Shown here in pieces: positions 8,301 through 17,242 of a stretch of DNA of 64,000 nucleotides. Within the stretch, counting starts at the first letter, position 1, and the number at the start of each line of letters is the position of its first letter. A program made the translations under genes and the position numbers. The notes below the pieces were generated by a model. That model did not search any database. It worked only from the letters and a program-made list of their open reading frames with translations, and had not been told where the DNA came from. The DNA lies in contig DATJJM010000222.1 in NCBI GenBank assembly GCA_035492535.1, positions 6,930 to 70,929 on the forward strand, read 5' to 3'. The DNA comes from JAMXLO01 sp035492535. Its GTDB lineage: Bacteria > Pseudomonadota > Alphaproteobacteria > Acetobacterales > Acetobacteraceae.

Positions 8301-9226
8301 GCTGACGGCGGGATTTGAATGGCGAACGAGCCGACCGGCAGCGGATCAGCCAGCCCGTTCAGCGTCGCGATTGTTCTCCACTGCGTGGCGTCGCCGAGAT
8401 ATTGCGCGGCCAGCAGGGGCAAGTTCGGGTTGACCAGTTGCAGCGTCGTCTGTGTCGGCAGCACAGGCACCTGCACGATCCGGCCTATCGTCGCGGCACG
8501 CGCAGCACACGCCAGCGCCATGAAGCCGGCCAGCGGGTCTACCTGCTGGATCGCCGGCGCCGTCGCCACGGTGACCGCCAGAACGGCCGCCTCGATGGCT
8601 GCCAAGCCGACCGGCGCGATGCTGGCGACAATGCCGTTGGCGGCCGACAGCGCCAGCGCTGTGGTGGTCAGCAGCGCGGCTACCGGCGACACGAGCGCGA
8701 CCGGCATCGGGAACGGCGTGCCGCCCGCCAGCGTGGCCAGCGCCGTCGTCTGACCGCCAAGCTGCGTCTCTGGCGTGGGTGTCGGCTGCGACGGCACCGA
8801 GTTGCTGATGTCCACCCGCGGCAGGAACCGGATGCTGTACGGGATCAGCCAGCGATGCCGTGGCGTGGGCGCGAAGTGCGCCACCCGGCCCATCCAGGCC
8901 TTCGGCCCGAAGATCAGCGGAACCTCGGTCCCTGCGATCCGGATCAGGTCAACCTGCTGCATCCGGCTGAAAGCATTCGACCCGGTGAACAGGCCGCGCC
9001 ATTCGATGACGTCGGGGAATGCACCGAACGTCTGGTGCGTGATGATCCCGCCCGGGAACTTGTGCTCTTCGATCGCCTGGCTGCCACCGGCGCCCGTCAG
9101 CGACTCGGGAACCTCGAGACCGATTTCATCGAACACCACACTGCCGAGCTGGAGCACGTCGCCTGACAGCGATGCGGTGCCCACCGCGCCGGCGATCTGC
9201 AGAGGGAGTGTTCCCAGGCCAGCCAT
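8297..9226 (-). CDS. DNA circularisation / LysM-like tail hub protein
   Basis: 309 aa. The N-terminal half (ITHQTFGAFPDVIEWRGLF, PLIFGPKAWMGRVAHFAP) matches the N-terminal domain of Mu gp43-type proteins, annotated as DNA-circularisation proteins and now regarded as baseplate/tail-hub components. A long Ala-rich central helix follows. The last 45 residues (NLPLLAAQYLGDATQWRTIA ... FAIQIP) look like a LysM-type tail-tube initiator module. It lies between tape measure and hub, the expected spot. Confidence 0.75.
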   Translation of the reverse strand: MAGLGTLPLQIAGAVGTASLSGDVLQLGSVVFDEIGLEVPESLTGAGGSQAIEEHKFPGGIITHQTFGAFPDVIEWRGLFTGSNAFSRMQQVDLIRIAGTEVPLIFGPKAWMGRVAHFAPTPRHRWLIPYSIRFLPRVDISNSVPSQPTPTPETQLGGQTTALATLAGGTPFPMPVALVSPVAALLTTTALALSAANGIVASIAPVGLAAIEAAVLAVTVATAPAIQQVDPLAGFMALACAARAATIGRIVQVPVLPTQTTLQLVNPNLPLLAAQYLGDATQWRTIATLNGLADPLPVGSFAIQIPPSA

Positions 9227-12055
9227 CTACAAGATCCCCCCGCCGATCGCTGGCGACATGAACGAGCCATCGCCCGTTCCGCTGCTGTGCGTCATGGCTT
9301 CCGACAGCTTGTGGGCGAAGTCTCCAAGCAGCTTTTCGACCAGCGCCTTGATGCTATCCACGTTGGGCGTGCCAGGCGGGACGTTGACCGTGACGCCGCT
9401 GATCTGAATGGGTGTCTGCCCGTGCTGCTCCTGGTACTGCCGTAGCCGGATCTGCTCGCTCGTTGTGGCGATCGGCGGGGGCGGCGGGATGTAGCCCTGC
9501 AGCCCGGCCGCCGCACGCGCGCCGCCGGCGGGCGATGATGGCGGCAGGTTCCGATGGGCCATCGCCAGCTCTGCATCGGTCGCCGGCCGATAGCCCAGGG
9601 CCTGGCCGAACTCGTTGAATCCGATCGGCACCTGGTTCTGCTCGCCGTGCTTGGCGATGTCCGTGCCGGTGCTCACCGCCCCACGCCAGGCGCCATAGAT
9701 GGCAGCACCCAGCGCAGCGGCGCCACCCACGCCCAGCGCCAGCGTGCCGACACTCAGGGTCGTGACGGCGGCGGCCGCACCTTCGCCAGCGGCAGCAGCT
9801 TCGCCGCCACCCAATATTTGCGGCACCACCCTCTGTGCACCGCGGCCGAAGATGCTTCGCAGCAACCAGCGTATGCCGAGAGTGCTACCGACAGCCGCCG
9901 CCCCCTCCGCGCCATAGCCGGCAGCCTGCTGGCCGATGCTGAAGTGACCTTCGGCGTCCGGCTGCGTCCACTGGAAAAACCGGTTCAGCACCGGCAGAAC
10001 GCCCTTTTCCAGTGCGCCCTGGAAACCAGGCAACGTCGCATATGCAAGGTTGCTGCTGATATCCTTGATGCGCCCCCACGCCTGCTCGAACTCCTGCAAG
10101 CCGCCCTGGCTCAACTCATCGCGTTTGGTCTGCAGGAATGGATGATCGGGATCGTCTGTCATCCGGTGCACGCGATCCCTGAACGCCTGATAGTTTTCCT
10201 TCGCGGCTGAAATCAGCTCGACACTCTGCTGCCCACGAACACCGAACAGATCGTATGCCTCGGTCTCATTCTCGTAAGCCGTGTGCGTCGCGGCATATTT
10301 CGAGAATATATCAATCGCCTTTTCCAGATCGAAGCCGCCCTGCGCATTCAGGAACGTCGGCTTGCCGGCGGCATCGAGATACCCAACATCGTGCAGCGCG
10401 CGAACGTGTGCGCTGCCGGCTCCACCCCGCAGGTGGCTGTCCACCTCCGGTTGCAGGTGCAGCCCGCGCGATAGCTGTCGGCTCATGCTGGTCATGTGTG
10501 CGTTCATCGGGCCGCCGGTGCGCGTCAGGCCCACCAGCATCTGGCGCAACGTCGTCGCCGCCACCGTCCCGCGCAGGCCGCCCTGCTGGAGGAAGCCCGT
10601 TGCGGTCGCAGCCTCTTCCGGGTCTATCCCGGCTGTCCGCGCCATCGGAACGATGTAGCTCATCGTCCGCGCCTCGGCGCCGAACGTCGTGTGCGGCACC
10701 AGCGTGGTGATCGCGCCCAAGACATCCATTTGGTGCTGGAATTTCTGCGGGTCATAGGTCCGCGTCTCGTGCGCGTATTCGATCGCGGCCTGCAACGTGT
10801 CATCGAAGCTGCCGAGCCGCATCAGGTCGACCGCCTCGGCCGATCGCGCCGCGCCCGCGTAGACCTTGCTGAAGTCCTGCGCGCCCTGCACACCCTCCAA
10901 TGCAAACGGCCGTGCCAGCAGCGGCACGCCGGCCGCAGTCTGCTGCTGGCTGAAGCTGGTGCCGATCGCGGCATCCGCGGCAGCCCGCCGCAGGATCTCC
11001 ATGATCTCTTTACCCTGGTCGGATCCAGGATCAGCGTTGAACGCCTGGGCGCCCAGCATCAGCGATTGCTGCGTGCTCAACGCCCCCTTGTATGAGCCAT
11101 AGACACCAACGGCTTCTATGAGTGGGGCCATGCCACTGAAGATGCCATGGCTGCCGATACCGCCTCCACGATCAGGCGGCGGCTTGTTGATGCGGTCATA
11201 GTTGGCGTTGTCGTACTGGGCATTGGCATAGGCCTCGCGCGAGGCCGAATTCCAACCGTCGCGTGTCTCGAACGAACCCATGCGGTTGATTGCCGCCTGC
11301 TCGCGCTCTTCCGCCTGGCGCCGGATATCAAAATCGCGGTTCTCACGTTCAGCCAGACCGCGGCTACTCCGATACCGGGCATCTTCGTCGGCGTTCTCTC
11401 GCTCGGCCAGAGACCTCTGGTTGCGGTAGCGCGCGTCCTCGTCCGCGTTCTCATAGTCGGCACCGCGGCGCATGTTCATGTAGGCCGCCTGCCGGTCGGC
11501 TTCCTCGCGCTCTGCCAGCGCACGCTGGTTGCGATAGATCAAGTCGTTGTCGCGATTCTCGTAATCGGCCGCACCCCGCATGCGCCGCTCGACTTGGTTG
11601 TAATCATGGTCCCAATAGCGAGCGTTCGGATAGGCCTCGCGGGCAGCCTCGTTCCAGCCGTCGCGCGGGGAGAAAGCGCCCTCTCCGTCGCCGCCTCCAC
11701 CGCCGCCGCCGCGGCCCCCGCCTCCACCGCCGCCCAAGCCGCCGCGGCCGCCGCGCAGTGAAAGCATCGTGTCCGACAGCCGCACCGCCGCAGCGTTGGC
11801 ATCCGCCAGCGCCGCCGTCAGCACGCCCACGCTGCGCACCACGCCCGGAATGGATTTCTCGGCCGTCGCGCCAAGCTCGCCGAGCTGCCTGGTCATGCGC
11901 GCGAACGACACGCGCCCAAGGTTCTCGAACGCGCTGGTGACCGCTTCCGCCCGTTCGGCCAGGCCGGTGGCGGCCTCGGACATCCGCATCAGCGGGCCGC
12001 TGGCTTCATCCTGGATCGAGAACGATGCGCCAACCTCGTAGCTCATGATGGGCAT
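9227..12055 (-). CDS. tail tape measure protein
   Basis: 942 aa, the largest protein in the window, immediately downstream of the tail-assembly chaperone. Residues 100-125 form a polyglycine hinge. About residues 135-260 carry charged repeats built on (D/A)RYRNQRSLAEREN(A/R)D, flanked by two copies of RDGWN-A-REAY-NA. The core (360-700) holds the TMP domain with FSQQQTAAGVPLLARPFALEGV-like and RTAGIDPEEAATATGFLQQGG segments, followed by Ala-rich hydrophobic stretches at about 730-800. It sets tail length and is ejected with the DNA. The gene abuts both neighbours by 0-1 nt. Confidence 0.9.
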   Translation of the reverse strand: MPIMSYEVGASFSIQDEASGPLMRMSEAATGLAERAEAVTSAFENLGRVSFARMTRQLGELGATAEKSIPGVVRSVGVLTAALADANAAAVRLSDTMLSLRGGRGGLGGGGGGGRGGGGGGGDGEGAFSPRDGWNEAAREAYPNARYWDHDYNQVERRMRGAADYENRDNDLIYRNQRALAEREEADRQAAYMNMRRGADYENADEDARYRNQRSLAERENADEDARYRSSRGLAERENRDFDIRRQAEEREQAAINRMGSFETRDGWNSASREAYANAQYDNANYDRINKPPPDRGGGIGSHGIFSGMAPLIEAVGVYGSYKGALSTQQSLMLGAQAFNADPGSDQGKEIMEILRRAAADAAIGTSFSQQQTAAGVPLLARPFALEGVQGAQDFSKVYAGAARSAEAVDLMRLGSFDDTLQAAIEYAHETRTYDPQKFQHQMDVLGAITTLVPHTTFGAEARTMSYIVPMARTAGIDPEEAATATGFLQQGGLRGTVAATTLRQMLVGLTRTGGPMNAHMTSMSRQLSRGLHLQPEVDSHLRGGAGSAHVRALHDVGYLDAAGKPTFLNAQGGFDLEKAIDIFSKYAATHTAYENETEAYDLFGVRGQQSVELISAAKENYQAFRDRVHRMTDDPDHPFLQTKRDELSQGGLQEFEQAWGRIKDISSNLAYATLPGFQGALEKGVLPVLNRFFQWTQPDAEGHFSIGQQAAGYGAEGAAAVGSTLGIRWLLRSIFGRGAQRVVPQILGGGEAAAAGEGAAAAVTTLSVGTLALGVGGAAALGAAIYGAWRGAVSTGTDIAKHGEQNQVPIGFNEFGQALGYRPATDAELAMAHRNLPPSSPAGGARAAAGLQGYIPPPPPIATTSEQIRLRQYQEQHGQTPIQISGVTVNVPPGTPNVDSIKALVEKLLGDFAHKLSEAMTHSSGTGDGSFMSPAIGGGIL

Positions 12056-12056
12056 G

Positions 12057-12533
12057 TCAGATGCCCTCCGGGGTCAGCAGCCGGACCATCGCCTCGCCAC
12101 ACAGCCGTTCAATGTCGGGGATCGAGTCCATCACCGCCTTGGCCAGCACAGGCCGGGGCTCAATCGGATAGTCCGCATTGGGCGTGCCCATCTCCTGCCA
12201 GAGCATCTTTTTCTCGGGAGATCCGATCACGCCGGTATTGTCGATCGCTTCGCCTTCGATCGAGTCGCGCATGCCGCCGTCACGCAGCAGCGGGTTATCC
12301 GGTGGCGCAAATCCCAACTCGTTCTTGCCGGGGATGTAGGGGCCTCGCTTATGCCAGAAGCCCATCAGCGTGGCTTCGTGTAGCGGATCCCAACCGGGCT
12401 GATAGGTGCCAATCATGTCTTTGGCGCGGACCACGGCCAGGGCGGTCACTTCCACAACGACGCCGGCAATCGCCTCGGGAACGGCATCCGCAGCCCGCTC
12501 CATGTGTTCAGCGAACTGGCGGAACGTCATCAT
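12057..12533 (-). CDS. HK97 gp10-like / tail completion protein
   Basis: 158 aa. The segment DNPLLRDGGMRDSIEGEA followed by GVIGSPEKKMLWQEMGT and IEPRPVLAKAV matches the layout of the HK97-gp10/virion-morphogenesis family (LLRTG.M..SI ... VGS ... E.GT ... PRPFL). These proteins act at the head-tail or tail-end interface. Its ATG (12533) overlaps the stop of the frameshifted chaperone extension (12530), giving a third translational coupling around the tape measure. Confidence 0.6.
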   Translation of the reverse strand: MMTFRQFAEHMERAADAVPEAIAGVVVEVTALAVVRAKDMIGTYQPGWDPLHEATLMGFWHKRGPYIPGKNELGFAPPDNPLLRDGGMRDSIEGEAIDNTGVIGSPEKKMLWQEMGTPNADYPIEPRPVLAKAVMDSIPDIERLCGEAMVRLLTPEGI

Positions 12534-12703
12534 GTCTTTGGCGCCTTGACCTCACCGGTGGACCAGTCGATCTGCATACCGGCATGCTTCATTGCCGCAT
12601 ACCACCAAAAGATCAACGTTTCTTCGTCCATCGCCAAAGTATCGGCGAACTGGAACCCGGCCCTCAGCAGATCCAGCGTGCGCCCGGTTCGCGGGTCAGC
12701 GCA
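12530..12703 (-). CDS. frameshift extension of tail assembly chaperone (T part)
   Basis: 57 sense codons with no start of their own, in the frame reached by a +1 or -2 shift at the A run. The sequence begins CADPRTGRTLDLLRAGFQ, continues with DEETLIFWWYAAMKHAGM and ends IDWSTGEVKAPKT. It is a well-formed helical domain, unlike the -1 frame, which stops after about 12 codons. Only a frameshift joins it to the 12696-13247 ORF, giving a G-T protein of about 240 aa. Mu-like phages use a -2 shift for the same purpose, so -2 is my preferred reading. Confidence 0.75.
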   Translation of the reverse strand, partial: CADPRTGRTLDLLRAGFQFADTLAMDEETLIFWWYAAMKHAGMQIDWSTGEVKAPKT

Positions 12704-13247
12704 TTTTTTTTTCGATGATCTTCAGATCGTAACGGCGCAGAGGCGGCCAGTAACGATTGAGCGTCGTTCGCAAGATGCCCAGGCCTTCATCGCCGATGAC
12801 CGTGATCCATTTGTCCCGGTCGATCGTGTTCCCGATCCGCACGGGCTTCTCGTCCACAGTCCGGAGGCAGCACATGGTCCAGGTGATGTCTTCTTCGGCG
12901 CGGCTGAAATCCCGGTTGCCGTAGATTTGCAGCATCTTCACGGTCAGGCTCTCGCCCACCGGCGGGCCGAACTCCACGATGCACCCGTTCGGCAGCTCGA
13001 ACGTCAGGCTGTCGATTGGCTCACGCGGTTCAAGCGTCTGGTCCTCGGCTTTCTCCTGATCAGCTTCAGCCTGGCCTGCCACCTTGCCACTTCGCGCTTC
13101 CTTGCGGGCCTGCTCGGCCATCGCACGGCGAGCGGCGCGACCGGCCGCTGACTGCCCCTGCTGCGCGGCGCCTGGGGCGGCTGCAGCAATGGCAGCGGCG
13201 GCGGCAGCCGGATCGGTGTTGATGGTGATCTTCGGTTGGACGGCCAT
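12696..13247 (-). CDS. tail assembly chaperone, unshifted product (G-like)
   Basis: 183 aa ending LKIIEKKMR. An Ala/Gln-rich N-terminus (to residue ~65) precedes a compact domain (DSLTFELPNGCIVEFGPP ... YWPPLRRYDL). Its position between tail tube and tape measure, and the overlapping second frame that begins at its 3' end, match the G / G-T organisation of tailed phages. The unshifted and shifted products together bind the tape measure and guide tube polymerisation. The ORF stops right after a run of nine A on the coding strand. Confidence 0.8.
   Translation of the reverse strand: MAVQPKITINTDPAAAAAAIAAAAPGAAQQGQSAAGRAARRAMAEQARKEARSGKVAGQAEADQEKAEDQTLEPREPIDSLTFELPNGCIVEFGPPVGESLTVKMLQIYGNRDFSRAEEDITWTMCCLRTVDEKPVRIGNTIDRDKWITVIGDEGLGILRTTLNRYWPPLRRYDLKIIEKKMR
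12702..12713 (-). promoter_or_regulatory. programmed frameshift slippery site
   Basis: The coding strand reads G, nine A, then TG, in zero frame GAA AAA AAA ATG. Slipping back two nt or forward one nt leads into the 57-codon T frame. The run of nine A is the longest A/T homopolymer noted in the tail region. Confidence 0.7.
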
Positions 13248-13262
13248 AAGGACTCCAGATTA

Positions 13263-13754
13263 TCAGACGGCCGCCACGGCATTCAGGAACGCCTGCAGCG
13301 CCCCGGTGCCGGTGCATGTCGCCCAGTTGATGCCGAAACGCATATCGACCTCGCGTGTGGCACGGAAGTTGCCGAAGCGCGGCCGGGTGAACTGCATCCC
13401 GGAATACTGGTAGCTGTCGACCTGGCCGTTCCGGTTCCGCACGTCCAGTTGCAGCGCGAACTGCGGGATGGTGCCCGAGCCGTAATAGCTCGCCATCAGG
13501 TCCATGAAGATTTGCTGGAAGGTGGGCCCGAACCGCGTATAGGTCGCGCTGCCAGTGCCGCCATTCCAAATCGTCTGGTAGATCGGGACGCCGCCGGTGG
13601 TGATCGGTGTGACCTTCAGATCGATGTCGGTGCTCTCGGTGGAAAAGTCATCGAGGTAGCCCATGTCGCTGTCCATGATGATGTCACCGAAATTATCGGT
13701 GATCACGAACGACGCATCGGTTCCGACATTGAACCCCTGGATCGAGATTGCCAT
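13263..13754 (-). CDS. tail tube protein
   Basis: 163 aa, the size of small myovirus tube subunits. It follows the sheath gene directly, as in most contractile phages. Features: N-terminal AISIQGFNVGTDASFVITDN, a central beta hairpin region (IDLKVTPITTGGVPIY) and a long helix (RFGPTFQQIFMDLMASYYG). It assembles as hexamer rings around the tape measure; downstream lies the chaperone gene. Confidence 0.8.
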   Translation of the reverse strand: MAISIQGFNVGTDASFVITDNFGDIIMDSDMGYLDDFSTESTDIDLKVTPITTGGVPIYQTIWNGGTGSATYTRFGPTFQQIFMDLMASYYGSGTIPQFALQLDVRNRNGQVDSYQYSGMQFTRPRFGNFRATREVDMRFGINWATCTGTGALQAFLNAVAAV

Positions 13755-13777
13755 AGTCGTTGTCCCCTGTCAGGCGC

Positions 13778-15751
13778 TTACGCCGATTGCCCCTGGATCA
13801 CGTTCACCGTGACGGTTGTTCCGCCCTGCAGCGCCAGCACGAAGTACCATACGCTGGACAGGTAGAGCACCTGGCACATGGAAAACATGAAGTGCTGGCT
13901 GATCGAACTCGGCGTGTTCATGCCGTAGCCGGGCGATGCGTTGGGCGCGGTGTTCAACTCACACAGCACCACCGCAGCCGGGCCGCCGCCGCTCGCCAGC
14001 GTGTCGATCATCCCCAGCCCGAACAGCGTGTTGAAGAACTGGTTCAGCTCGGCCTTCACCTGGCGGCGCAGCGGATCGGAAAGCTGCTGGCTCTGGAGTT
14101 GGCCGACATATTTCCCACCGAAGCCCGCGAGGGACCGCGCGATGAACGATGTCATGCGCCAGTATTCGCTGGGCTGCGTCGCGGGGTCTTGCGAGGTCGA
14201 CCGGCCGCCCCAGGTGCCCCAGAAGCTGCCGGCATTGATCGGGTTCGTGACGATCGTGATGCCGGCGCTCTGAAGCTGCCCGATCTCGGCCAGCGTGTAG
14301 GGCTGATTGCCGGTCTGCGGGTTGTTCCGCTCGGTGCCGACGACGCCAAGAACCGCCTTGTTGTCGGGGCTGTTCTGCGGTGCGTATGTTGCCCACATGC
14401 CGCCGATCACAGCAGTCGGGGGCACCAGGCGCTGCTGCTTGTTCGCCGTGTCAAAGAAGTAGATCCAGTCTTTGACATAGTTGAACGCCGGATCGGCGAT
14501 GCCGTTGGTCTGCACCGCGGCTTGCGCGGCGGCGGTGCTCGTGCCGGACGGCATGGATGCCAGGACGCTCGCCGAATTCGACTGCCCGAACTGCAGCAAC
14601 GACTGGAAGCTGCTCGGGTCCGTGCAGCCGACGATCCATGCGATGCCAACGCCCGGGTTCAGGTTGCTCAGTGACCACAGGCCCGTCATCGGCTGGGCGG
14701 TGTTGCTGCCAATCAGGGTGGCGGTGGTAACGCCGCTGCGGCCGTCCGTACCGCCGGCGAACGTGAACGTGCCGGGTGTCGGAGCGCCAACCGCGGCATT
14801 CGCGGTGCCCGGGATCGAGACGATGGCCGACGGGCCACGTGCCGGCGACATGCCGCGGTTCAACGCTGCCTTGAGTGCCGGCCAGAAGCCAGCGCTCGGC
14901 AGGCCCAGGTAGATTTCGGAATTGCCGCCGAACGGGGGAACGATCGCGACATTGAACGTGTTGGCGGCGACGCCAGCCGCGACCGTCATCTGCGCGCTGC
15001 CGGACGCCGAGTTGCCGCCGGTGCCCGTGTAGCGCATCGCCACGACGGCGCCGACGGTGGTTGCCGTCCCGGTGCCGATGGTCACCGTTTCGGTCGGCGA
15101 CGTGCCGCCCGCCGCGCCGGTCCAGACAACCGCCGGGGTCAGCGTGGTCGGTGCGTACAGCGAGATGACGGCAGCGGCCACGACAGCACTGATCCTGGCG
15201 GCGGCCAGCGCGGCGTTGTTGTTGACCAGTTTCCCGAGCGCGGCGGCGATGGTGCTGATCGTGTCCGTCGACTGGACGGTATAGGTGACCGTGATCGGGC
15301 TGCCGGTTATGGCGGTGCTGGTGGCGGTCAGGCTGACGGTGTTGCCGGCGGTGATCGTGCCGGCGATCGTGGCGGTGGCGGCGGCTGCGGACGCGGCGCC
15401 GGCCAGCGAAGCCGATGCGGCGGTGTCCGTGCCGTCGGTCACGCGCACGGCCCATGCCTGCAGCGATGCCTGGCTGACGCTCTGCTGGAACGCCAACGAA
15501 AGGTCCGTCGCGAGGTCGAATGGATCGGTCAGAGACGCGGCCGACATGGGACCAAACGCCTGTTGTGCGGCCTGCCCGCTACCCAGGCTTACCGGCGTGT
15601 TGACCGGACCCCAACTCGCGGTGCCCACCATGCCCACCACATCAGTCGGAACGCCCGTGATGTAGCTCGGCGGGTTCGTGATCGTGATGTAGAAGCCAGA
15701 AGCCTGAAGCGATGCCGGGTTGAATTGGCCCGCTGGAATAATGGAAGCCAT
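13778..15751 (-). CDS. tail sheath protein
   Basis: 657 aa from ATG 15751 (GAGG 7-8 nt upstream; an in-frame TTG 18 nt further up is less likely). The N-terminus (GFYITITNPPSYITGVPTDV, VGMVGTASWGPVN) and the C-terminal block (YVGQLQSQQLSDPLRRQVKA, LNQFFNTLFGLGMIDTL) are typical of phage contractile sheaths. An extra beta-rich insert at about residues 129-200 (GTITAGNTVSLTATS ... TISTIAAALGKLVNNN) is shared with four other virion proteins here and probably decorates the sheath surface. Confidence 0.9.
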   Translation of the reverse strand: MASIIPAGQFNPASLQASGFYITITNPPSYITGVPTDVVGMVGTASWGPVNTPVSLGSGQAAQQAFGPMSAASLTDPFDLATDLSLAFQQSVSQASLQAWAVRVTDGTDTAASASLAGAASAAAATATIAGTITAGNTVSLTATSTAITGSPITVTYTVQSTDTISTIAAALGKLVNNNAALAAARISAVVAAAVISLYAPTTLTPAVVWTGAAGGTSPTETVTIGTGTATTVGAVVAMRYTGTGGNSASGSAQMTVAAGVAANTFNVAIVPPFGGNSEIYLGLPSAGFWPALKAALNRGMSPARGPSAIVSIPGTANAAVGAPTPGTFTFAGGTDGRSGVTTATLIGSNTAQPMTGLWSLSNLNPGVGIAWIVGCTDPSSFQSLLQFGQSNSASVLASMPSGTSTAAAQAAVQTNGIADPAFNYVKDWIYFFDTANKQQRLVPPTAVIGGMWATYAPQNSPDNKAVLGVVGTERNNPQTGNQPYTLAEIGQLQSAGITIVTNPINAGSFWGTWGGRSTSQDPATQPSEYWRMTSFIARSLAGFGGKYVGQLQSQQLSDPLRRQVKAELNQFFNTLFGLGMIDTLASGGGPAAVVLCELNTAPNASPGYGMNTPSSISQHFMFSMCQVLYLSSVWYFVLALQGGTTVTVNVIQGQSA

Positions 15752-15849
15752 GCCCGCGCCTCGCTGCAAAGGGTAACAATTGCCCTATAGCAGCAATCCA
15801 TTCGCCCGTGCAAAGCCCAATGGATCGCGGGTGAGCTTCGCTGAGTTGC

Positions 15850-16092
15850 CTACGATGCTACTGCTGCGGGCTCCGACGTCGCATCCGATCTCGTTTTGCG
15901 AGGGCTGCGCTGGTTGTGCAACGCCGGGTGCTCTTCTGCCAGTTCCTGCGGGACAGGCTTGCTGACCGCCACTAGACCGGTGGCGATAGCATGTAGTGCT
16001 TGGGTGACCTCCACAAAGGCCGCCACCTCGTTACCAGTTAGTTGTGCGCGTTGAAGAAAGTTCAGCGCGTTGGCAGCAGTGTTCTTATCCAT
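15850..16092 (-). CDS. small protein between fibre and sheath genes
   Basis: 80 aa, MDKNTAANALNFLQRAQLTG then a helical middle and a basic, Pro-containing tail. It starts 1 nt after the stop of the fibre gene at 16094, so it is probably translated by read-on from that gene. Phages often place a small fibre chaperone or assembly factor beside a fibre gene, and the helical composition is compatible with this, but no family is recognised. About 100 nt separate its stop from the sheath start. Confidence 0.55.
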   Translation of the reverse strand: MDKNTAANALNFLQRAQLTGNEVAAFVEVTQALHAIATGLVAVSKPVPQELAEEHPALHNQRSPRKTRSDATSEPAAVAS

Positions 16093-16093
16093 T

Positions 16094-17236
16094 CTATGGT
16101 CCTAGCAGTCCATGATTGATCAAAACCTGTAGGGCGTAGGCTGCTGCTCCTGCCGTTTGCTGAAGCGTGGCAGTGGCCGCATTGAAGGCAAGGTTGGAAC
16201 CTCCTGTGACGGCTCCCATGCCCGTGACGCGGGGACCGACAACGGTGTTGCCTCCGATCGTGAGGAATCCAGCGTTGGTGATGTTGATGTTGCCGTTGAG
16301 CATCGTCAGCGCAACCGGTACCGATCCACCAATAAGAAAATCACCTTCAGCCGTCCCAGGAACACTGGTCATCTGGATGGTAGCAGACTGTTTGGCGCTG
16401 TTCTTGTCGTAGAAGCTAAAGGCGACGATCTGCGAGGAGTAGTTTGCCCCCGCTACAGCCGACGATGCACCGATAGCGAGGGCGTAATTCGCTGCGCCAT
16501 CTTCCGTCACGAATCCGCCACCCCATTTGATGCCGCTACCTAGTGAGTTGACAATGTAGCCGTTGGAGCTACCTGGCTGAGATAAACCATTACCACCGAC
16601 GCTACATCCGATTATCTGCGTGCCTGGGCACATAACATTTATATCGACCTCATATCCGATAAGAATGCGCCCAGTACCGGACCCGATCGCTCTCGATGCA
16701 CTATCTTGCAGAAGTGTATTGACACCCCAAACTGCCGCTCCGTTGACTTCCGCAGATGCGGCGCCGAATAGCGCTACGCCGTTTTGGTTCCCGCTAGATT
16801 GTGACTGTTGACTCCGGACATAGCCGGCTAATCCAGTGTATTGCCCCAATACGGGAGAACTAGAGGTTATTATATTTGTTCCCTGGAGGCCGTCGTTAAA
16901 AGTCTGTCCAGGGAATATGTTGGTATATGTGGTGTTCGCAAATGTGTTGTTGGCCGCTATCGTCGTGGCTATGCGTGCGTCAACGTATTGCTTTGTCGCC
17001 GGTTGTAGAGCCGATGCCGGATCTGCCGATAGCGTGATCGCACCCGTCATCGTGCCGCCAGACTTTGGTAGCGCAGCGGCGGCAGTGGCAGATACCGCCG
17101 TGATCTGTGCCTGCAACTTTCCAAATGCCGACAGCACGTTGTCGGCTGCGGTTATGGCCGCATTGGTCGATGTACTAAGCCCGGCGAGCCCGACCCCGCG
17201 GACGTCGCTCGGGAACGTCGAAAGACGAAGCACCAT
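16094..17236 (-). CDS. tail fibre protein
   Basis: 380 aa. Residues 55-90 contain the phage fibre repeat LPKSGGTMTGAITLSADP followed by PATKQYVDARI, seen in the shaft of many tail fibres. The middle is Asn/Gly/Ser-rich beta structure and the end is AAAYALQVLINHGLLGP. It lacks the S74 intramolecular chaperone motifs. It lies in a fibre cluster with the 17243 and 18556 genes upstream of the sheath. Its base composition is less G+C-rich than neighbours between about 16.3 and 16.95 kb, which suggests recent domain exchange in the receptor-binding part. Confidence 0.75.
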   Translation of the reverse strand: MVLRLSTFPSDVRGVGLAGLSTSTNAAITAADNVLSAFGKLQAQITAVSATAAAALPKSGGTMTGAITLSADPASALQPATKQYVDARIATTIAANNTFANTTYTNIFPGQTFNDGLQGTNIITSSSPVLGQYTGLAGYVRSQQSQSSGNQNGVALFGAASAEVNGAAVWGVNTLLQDSASRAIGSGTGRILIGYEVDINVMCPGTQIIGCSVGGNGLSQPGSSNGYIVNSLGSGIKWGGGFVTEDGAANYALAIGASSAVAGANYSSQIVAFSFYDKNSAKQSATIQMTSVPGTAEGDFLIGGSVPVALTMLNGNINITNAGFLTIGGNTVVGPRVTGMGAVTGGSNLAFNAATATLQQTAGAAAYALQVLINHGLLGP

Positions 17237-17242
17237 GGCCTA

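Noticed and set aside
12696..12720. Sequencing error making two adjacent chaperone frames
   Set aside because: An indel in the A run could also split one gene, but a well-placed stop after both frames, next to the following start, fits the known G-T organisation better. Not excluded without reads.
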